The position numbers and the translations under genes are program-made. A DNA stretch of 64,000 bases from the NCBI GenBank assembly GCA_021647265.1, contig JAKIVA010000005.1:20617-84616 (forward strand), read 5' to 3'. A model generated the notes under the pieces. That model was not told the DNA's origin. It ran no database searches and worked only from the letters and a program-made list of their open reading frames with translations. Of this stretch, positions 59,088 to 64,000 are shown piece after piece (position 1 is the first letter of the stretch; each line of letters begins with the position of its first letter). Source of the DNA: Lutibacter sp. Lineage in GTDB: Bacteria > Bacteroidota > Bacteroidia > Flavobacteriales > Flavobacteriaceae.

Positions 59088-60503
59088 ATGAAACAACAGG
59101 AAAAAGAAAAATTTAGAGACTCTATAGGTACGATAAGTGAAAGTGGAAAAAGAAATTTTATATTTCCGAAAAAACCTAAGGGTAAATTTTATAACTACAG
59201 AACCTATGTTAGTTGGGTACTTTTAGCTTTTTTAGTTTCAGCTCCGTTTATTAAAATTAAAGGAAATCAATTTTTATTGTTTGATGTCATAGAAAGAAAA
59301 TTCAATATTTTTGGCTTTCCGTTTTGGCCACAAGATTTTTATTTATTAGTTATTTCAATGCTTGTTAGTGTTGTATTTATAATATTATTTACGGTAGTTT
59401 TTGGTAGAATATTTTGTGGATGGATGTGTCCACAAACTATTTTTATGGAAATGGTATTTAGAAAAGTAGAGTATTTGATTGAAGGGGATAGATCAAAACA
59501 AATTAAATTAGATAAACAAGAATGGAATGCTGAGAAAATCAGAAAACGTGTTTTAAAATGGATTATTTTCTTTCTAATATCATTTGTAATAGCAAATGTA
59601 TTTTTAGCGTATTTTATTGGTTCTGATAAAGTATTGGGTTATATCTCTGATGGACCAGAGCAACACATAAGTACACTTATTAAACTCTTGGCTTTTACAG
59701 CTGTTTTTTACTTTGTTTTTGCTTGGTTTAGAGAACAAGTTTGTATAATTGTTTGTCCTTATGGAAGATTGCAAGGCGTTTTGTTAGATAATAAATCTAT
59801 CAATGTGGCTTATGATTTTGTTAGAGGTGAAGATAAAAACGGAAGAAAACCTTTACGTAAGAATGAAAATAGAGAAGAACTTGGTGTTGGAGATTGTATA
59901 GATTGTAAACAGTGTGTACAAGTGTGTCCCACAGGAATTGATATTAGAAATGGTACACAATTAGAATGTATTAACTGTACTGCCTGTATTGATGCTTGTG
60001 ATGCTATGATGGATAAAGTTGGATTTGAAAGGGGGCTTATTCGTTATGCTTCAGAAGATAATATTGAGAAAAAAGAAAAATTTAAGTTCAATGCACGTTT
60101 AATAGCTTATTCAGTAGTATTAACTGTTTTAATAGGTGTATTTATAACGATGCTTTTTTTAAGAACAGATGTTGAAGCTACAATATTAAGATTACCAGGT
60201 CAAACTTTCCAAAGTACAGATACAACAATAAAGAATGTCTATACTATAAAATTAATTAATAAAACTACTGAAGATTTTGATAATGTTGAAGTTAAATTAA
60301 TATCTCATAAGGGTAAAATTAATTTGGTAGGAGGTATTCTTAGTTTAAAAAAACAAGGATTAACAGAAGGAACTTTATTTATTGAGATTGATAAAAAAGA
60401 TTTAACTTCGTCAAAAGAAAAATTAAAAATAGGAATTTATTACAAAGGCAAGTTAATTGAAACTACCTCAACTAATTTTGCAGGTCCATTAAAAATTAAT
60501 TAA
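59088..60503 (+). CDS. ccoG: cbb3 oxidase accessory protein CcoG
   Basis: A 471-residue membrane protein with about five helices and two [4Fe-4S] ferredoxin-like sites, of which CIDCKQCVQVCPTG (about 270-285) and CINCTACIDACD (about 300-311) are clear. The C-terminal part is a periplasmic Ig-like domain. CcoG reduces Cu(II) for oxidase assembly. The start is preceded by a 168-bp gap carrying an inverted repeat, so a separate promoter is possible. Confidence 0.94.
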   Translation: MKQQEKEKFRDSIGTISESGKRNFIFPKKPKGKFYNYRTYVSWVLLAFLVSAPFIKIKGNQFLLFDVIERKFNIFGFPFWPQDFYLLVISMLVSVVFIILFTVVFGRIFCGWMCPQTIFMEMVFRKVEYLIEGDRSKQIKLDKQEWNAEKIRKRVLKWIIFFLISFVIANVFLAYFIGSDKVLGYISDGPEQHISTLIKLLAFTAVFYFVFAWFREQVCIIVCPYGRLQGVLLDNKSINVAYDFVRGEDKNGRKPLRKNENREELGVGDCIDCKQCVQVCPTGIDIRNGTQLECINCTACIDACDAMMDKVGFERGLIRYASEDNIEKKEKFKFNARLIAYSVVLTVLIGVFITMLFLRTDVEATILRLPGQTFQSTDTTIKNVYTIKLINKTTEDFDNVEVKLISHKGKINLVGGILSLKKQGLTEGTLFIEIDKKDLTSSKEKLKIGIYYKGKLIETTSTNFAGPLKIN

Positions 60504-60587
60504 TAGATTTATTATCATTTATAATTCGTTGAAAAAATAATTATTTTAAAATTATGATACTAAACAACGAAAAAACAGATACGCTAT

Positions 60588-61046
60588 ATGCAAGTAAAAT
60601 TTAAAATAAGTTGGCCAATAGGAATTATTATTGCAATTGTAGCTTTTGTGGTTTTTATATTATCATTTGTGTATAAAGCAACATTTGTACCTGCTTATGA
60701 TCATCACTTGGTTTCAGATGATTATTATAAAGATGAACTTAATTACCAACAAGAGATTGATAACCAAAATAAAGCAGCTGAATTAAAAGAGAATATTACT
60801 CTTAAAAAAGAAGCTTCAGGATTAACCATTTATTTTCCTTCAGAATTTGAGCCAACGCAAATTTCAGGAATAATTTATTTTCAAAGACCATCAAACAATA
60901 AAATAGATTTTAACCTACCTATTGAATTAACTACAAATAAATATTTTTTAACAAATAAATATTTAATTGAAGGTAGATGGAATGTTAAAATTGAATGGAC
61001 TGTAAATAACGAGACTTATTTGTTTAAAGAAAAAATAATGTACTAA
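60588..61046 (+). CDS. ccoH: CcoH/FixH family protein
   Basis: A 152-residue protein with one membrane helix (about 10-32, WPIGIIIAIVAFVVFILSF) and a soluble domain with FixH-like segments (YYKDELNYQQEID, LTIYFPSEF, EGRWNVKIEW). FixH helps assemble cbb3 oxidase in rhizobia and related bacteria. It ends 1 bp before the SafE-like gene. An inverted repeat TTCGTTG/CAACGAA (60525-60572) is found upstream. Confidence 0.88.
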   Translation: MQVKFKISWPIGIIIAIVAFVVFILSFVYKATFVPAYDHHLVSDDYYKDELNYQQEIDNQNKAAELKENITLKKEASGLTIYFPSEFEPTQISGIIYFQRPSNNKIDFNLPIELTTNKYFLTNKYLIEGRWNVKIEWTVNNETYLFKEKIMY

Positions 61047-61047
61047 T

Positions 61048-61770
61048 ATGCTTTGGACAGCACTTGTTTTAGGATTAGCAGGAAGTTTCCATTGTATAGG
61101 TATGTGTGGACCAATAGCCTTCGTTTTGCCCGTAGATAGATCATCTAAATCAACATTATTTATCCAAATATTTTTATATCATTTAGGTAGATTGTTAAGT
61201 TATTCTTTAATAGGGATTTTATTTGGGTTTGTTGGTAAAGGACTTTACCTAGCCGGTTTTCAACAACGTTTGTCTATTTTAATGGGGGTAATTATGATTG
61301 CTTTGGTACTTGTTCCAATTTCAATTTTAAATAAATACAATTTTTCAAAACCTCTTTATAGCGTAATAGGTCAGGTTAAAAAAAAATTAGGACTTTATTT
61401 GAACAAAAAATCTAATAAAGCATTATTCTCAATTGGTTTTTTTAATGGGTTTTTACCATGTGGTTTAGTTTATATGGCATTAATAGGCTCAATATCAACA
61501 GGTAATGAAATTCAAGGTGCATTTTATATGTTTTTATTTGGTTTGGGAACAATTCCTATGATGACTGCTGCTGTGTTGTTGGGGAATTTTGTAAATATGT
61601 CTTTGAGAGTTAAAATTCAAAAAGTAATTCCTGTTTTTGTTGTACTTATTGGATTATTGTTTATTTTGCGTGGGTTAGGATTGGGAATACCTTATATTTC
61701 TCCATCTGATGCCAAGTTACAAATATCAAATAATCCAGCTAATTGTATAACTATTGAAAAGAACGAATAA
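61048..61770 (+). CDS. SafE/TauE-like membrane protein of the cbb3 cluster
   Basis: A 240-residue protein with about six helices. The N-terminal GSFHCIGMCGPIAFVLP and mid-protein FFNGFLPCGLVYMAL motifs are characteristic of the SafE/CcdA-like group annotated as sulfite exporter TauE/SafE. In this context it is more likely to serve metal or thiol handling for oxidase assembly than sulfite export. Its stop codon overlaps the ATG of the first PPK2 gene by 1 bp (TAATG). Confidence 0.85.
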   Translation: MLWTALVLGLAGSFHCIGMCGPIAFVLPVDRSSKSTLFIQIFLYHLGRLLSYSLIGILFGFVGKGLYLAGFQQRLSILMGVIMIALVLVPISILNKYNFSKPLYSVIGQVKKKLGLYLNKKSNKALFSIGFFNGFLPCGLVYMALIGSISTGNEIQGAFYMFLFGLGTIPMMTAAVLLGNFVNMSLRVKIQKVIPVFVVLIGLLFILRGLGLGIPYISPSDAKLQISNNPANCITIEKNE

Positions 61771-62627
61771 TGGAAGAAACGCCAAAACTTTCGATTGAAG
61801 ATTTTAAAAAAGCTACTTCTAATAATGAGCTTTTACAAATAATTAAGCAAAAAAATATTCCAACCGATAAGGTAAACAAAAGAATATTTTATGATGAAGA
61901 GTTACGCCGTTTACAAATAGAATTAGTTAAACTTCAACAATGGATTTCTAAAAATAACAAGCGTGTGTCTATTATTTTTGAGGGGAGGGATGCAGCCGGT
62001 AAAGGAGGTAACATACGTAGGTTTACAGAACATTTAAATCCAAGATCAATGCGAGTGGTTGCATTAACAAAACCTACAAATGTTGAACGAGGGCAATGGT
62101 ATTTTAGACGTTATATTAAAAAATTACCCGATCCCGGTGAAATTGTATTTTTTGATAGAAGTTGGTATAATAGAGCTGTTGTTGAACCAGTTATGGGTTT
62201 TTGTACGGAAGCTCAATACCAAAAATTTATGGTTCAAGTTCCTGAATTTGAGCATATGCTTTATGAAGATGGTATGATTTTAATTAAATTTTGGTTTTCT
62301 ATATCTAAAGAAGAACAACTAACACGCTTTAATGCACGTTTAAAAACTCCTTTGAAACGATGGAAATTTAGCCCAGTAGATAAAAAAGGACAAGAACTTT
62401 GGGATACTTATAGCTACTATAAAGAACAAATGTTTAGTAAAACACATACAAGTTATAGCCCTTGGATTATTGTAAAAGCTAATGATAAGAAAATTGCTCG
62501 TTTAGAGTGTATAAGGTATGTTTTATCCCAATTTAATTATGAGGGGAAAGAAGAGGCGTCAACTTCATTATTTCCTGATCCTAATATAATTATGAGATAT
62601 TATCGTTCATCTAACCAAATAGATTAA
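61770..62627 (+). CDS. ppk2: polyphosphate kinase 2 family protein
   Basis: A 285-residue PPK2 enzyme, which uses polyphosphate to phosphorylate nucleotides, or the reverse. Walker A is FEGRDAAGKGGNIRRFTEH (about 65-83), the lid region has GQWYFRRYI, and Walker B is VFFDRSWYNRAVVEPVM (about 123-139). All family motifs are intact. It overlaps the SafE-like gene by 1 bp and is followed 2 bp later by a second PPK2, so the two are cotranscribed with the end of the oxidase locus. The class (I, II or III) and preferred nucleotide cannot be set with certainty. Confidence 0.93.
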   Translation: MEETPKLSIEDFKKATSNNELLQIIKQKNIPTDKVNKRIFYDEELRRLQIELVKLQQWISKNNKRVSIIFEGRDAAGKGGNIRRFTEHLNPRSMRVVALTKPTNVERGQWYFRRYIKKLPDPGEIVFFDRSWYNRAVVEPVMGFCTEAQYQKFMVQVPEFEHMLYEDGMILIKFWFSISKEEQLTRFNARLKTPLKRWKFSPVDKKGQELWDTYSYYKEQMFSKTHTSYSPWIIVKANDKKIARLECIRYVLSQFNYEGKEEASTSLFPDPNIIMRYYRSSNQID

Positions 62628-62629
62628 TT

Positions 62630-63424
62630 ATGCACGAAGAATATATTTTAACAAAGGAAGATGTAGAAATTTTAAATACCAATAAAGGATTAACTGCACT
62701 ATTATCTAAAGAGCCATACAATTTAGAAAAAGCAGTTAGATATGTTAAGTACGAAAAGAAATTAAAAAAGTTACAAGTTGAATTAATAAGACTTCAATCT
62801 TGGGCTATAGATGAAAATGAACGTATCATCGTAATTTTTGAAGGAAGAGATGCCGCCGGAAAAGGTGGTGCAATTAGAAGAACTATTGAGAGAATGAATC
62901 CACGTCATCTTCGTATTGTAGCATTGCCAAAACCAACTGAAGATGAACAAACTCAATGGTATTTTCAACGATATGTTAGGCAGTTTCCTAAAGCTGGAGA
63001 AATTGTGTTTTTTGATAGAAGCTGGTATAACAGAGCAGTTGTTGAACCTGTAAATGATTTTTGTACGCATGAAGAATATGAGATTTTTATGAATCAGGTA
63101 AATGATTTTGAACGAATGATTACAGAATCTGGAATACGATTGGTAAAGGTTTATATGTCAATTTCAAAGAAAGAGCAAGCCAAACGTTTTGAAGAGATTA
63201 AAAGAGATCCGTTAAAACAATGGAAAATGACAGCTGTTGACGAAAGAGCACAAGAATTGTGGGATGTTTATACAAAATATAAAAACTTAATGTTTGAAAA
63301 AACAAATGAAGGTGCTGTTGTTCCTTGGAAAATAATTAGAGCTAATAGAAAAACTTTTGCAAGAGTAGCTGCTATAAACCATTTATTAAATAGCATTCCA
63401 TACGATAAGAACAAAAAAATTTAA
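62630..63424 (+). CDS. ppk2: polyphosphate kinase 2 family protein, second copy
   Basis: A 264-residue PPK2 with the same motifs as the upstream copy: FEGRDAAGKGGAIRRTIER (about 67-85), QWYFQRYVRQF, and VFFDRSWYNRAVVEPVNDF (about 125-143). The N-terminal helical part differs from the first copy, so this is an old duplication rather than a recent one. Two adjacent but diverged copies suggest different nucleotide specificity, for example AMP and ADP. No clear terminator was seen after it. Confidence 0.93.
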   Translation: MHEEYILTKEDVEILNTNKGLTALLSKEPYNLEKAVRYVKYEKKLKKLQVELIRLQSWAIDENERIIVIFEGRDAAGKGGAIRRTIERMNPRHLRIVALPKPTEDEQTQWYFQRYVRQFPKAGEIVFFDRSWYNRAVVEPVNDFCTHEEYEIFMNQVNDFERMITESGIRLVKVYMSISKKEQAKRFEEIKRDPLKQWKMTAVDERAQELWDVYTKYKNLMFEKTNEGAVVPWKIIRANRKTFARVAAINHLLNSIPYDKNKKI

Positions 63425-63728
63425 ATCCTATTTTATAAAAAAGAGGCTACCTAAAAAGTCTCGAAATCGCCATTCTGTTCCGATAGTTTCTTAAATCCGT
63501 AAGTTATCAAATATTCGATTTTGATTCTAACTTTTTTTAATTTAAAATAGATTTGACGGATTATATTTTGATTAATGTTTAATTTATTCCCTTAATTTTT
63601 AAAATTTTATATTTTAATGTTAATATCACATAAATATTTAAATTTAAGACAATAGTGTTTTATTAGCCAATGAGACTTTGATAGTGTAGGTAATATTTGG
63701 GTTTTAGTTTTAAATAGTCTTTTAATTC
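63425..63728. other. 304-bp gene-free interval before the IS fragment
   Basis: No coding frame is supported. The left end contains GAGGCTACCTAAAAAG (63444-63459), which resembles the outer end of some insertion sequences, so the IS could extend to there; without the other end this stays a guess. Confidence 0.4.
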
Positions 63729-64000
63729 TCAAGTTCTATATCTAATTTCTCCATAGACTCGCAGGACATCTTGCCTTGACCTTCTGGTCCATTTAGCAGG
63801 AAGAATAATAAATCTAAAAAGAAACTTTTTCATACGATTTGTGGGATTTAATCCTTCAAATATTTTTGAGAATCGTTGAATGATAATGTGATAAATATTC
63901 TTACACATTGCCATTAAGTAAAGAAATACGGTATTTGTATTCAAGTGAGAAAAAGGCATATGATTCCACCCAAAATCATTTTTGATAACATCAAATTGTT
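63729..64000 (-). mobile_element. 3' part of an IS transposase gene (IS1380-like), cut by the window edge
   Basis: On the minus strand the frame enters at the right edge and reads FDVIKNDFGWNHM then PFSHLNTNTVFLYLMA, followed by LNPTNRMKKFLFRFI and AKWTRRSRQDVLRVYG. This is the C-terminal region of DDE transposases of the IS1380/IS4 type that are common in Bacteroidota. The frame stays open past 63959, so the ATG there is not the true start. The catalytic DDE residues are outside the window, so intactness cannot be judged. Confidence 0.65.

Noticed and set aside
60555..60605. 16-codon frame upstream of ccoH
   Set aside because: It runs into the ccoH start in another frame; nothing apart from length suggests it is translated.
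1..64000. CRISPR array, prophage, restriction or defence island, rRNA operon
   Set aside because: No regularly spaced repeats, no phage structural or integrase genes, no restriction-modification genes and no rRNA sequences were seen.

Overview
The window is a strongly AT-rich stretch of a Bacteroidota chromosome, almost certainly from the family Flavobacteriaceae. Support comes from a fused cbb3 oxidase CcoNO, LytTR and 2TM-domain regulators, a DUF3822 protein, class-specific promoter boxes (TTG about 19 bp upstream of TAnnTTTG), and a lack of obvious Shine-Dalgarno sequences. The genus cannot be fixed from the sequence alone. Most of it is ordinary core genome; the only mobile DNA seen is a transposase fragment at the right edge and a few short intergenic repeats.

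Layout. 1-3.1 kb: tpx-dgkA-ftsK (ftsK runs off the left edge) and a 2-Cys peroxiredoxin. 3.2-9.3 kb: MATE exporter, small acidic protein, HhH membrane protein, OmpA-like protein, then mutS2 and ung diverging from a compact back-to-back promoter. 9.4-15.9 kb: lipA, an operon of Cys-rich small protein, GT2 glycosyltransferase, ECF sigma factor and an unusual Nramp-like transporter, and an EF-G paralogue whose GTPase motifs are degenerate. 16.1-19.5 kb: a LytS/LytTR two-component operon with three 2TM domains, one of them fused to the kinase. 19.5-28.2 kb: S9 peptidase, ribosomal protein S1 with an extra N-terminal DUF2853-like domain, glmM, a barrel protein, a hairpin repeat cluster, an LpxL-like acyltransferase, rhomboid protease and tRNA-Gly. 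28.5-38.8 kb: two acetyltransferases, a VanY-type peptidase, a TPR histidine kinase, tRNA-CAT, a class IV aminotransferase, YqgE, HU, and the ATPase-recQ-fmt operon. 38.9-43.7 kb: three SurA/parvulin-like periplasmic chaperones and a MoxR ATPase. 43.7-49.8 kb: rsmD, DUF3822, a pseudopilin-like protein, a RecD-like helicase, YbaB and oligopeptidase B. 49.9-52.3 kb: a cysteine-synthase-like enzyme next to an alpha-oxoamine synthase, a pairing that fits sulfonolipid (capnine) synthesis. 52.4-61.8 kb: a Crp/Fnr regulator diverging from the complete cbb3 oxidase locus (ccoI, S, NO, Q, P, G, H and a SafE-like protein). 61.8-63.4 kb: two tandem PPK2 polyphosphate kinases. 63.7-64 kb: the 3' end of an IS transposase.

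How the parts relate. The best supported functional unit is microaerobic respiration: a FNR-type palindrome lies about 41 bp upstream of the predicted ccoS-ccoNOQP start, and a weaker copy lies between the regulator gene and ccoI. The observations I consider most worth following are the S1-DUF2853 fusion, the putative capnine gene pair, the EF-G paralogue lacking the catalytic histidine, the kinase-2TM fusion, and the abutting divergent -7 promoter boxes. No CRISPR array, prophage, defence island or rRNA operon is visible.
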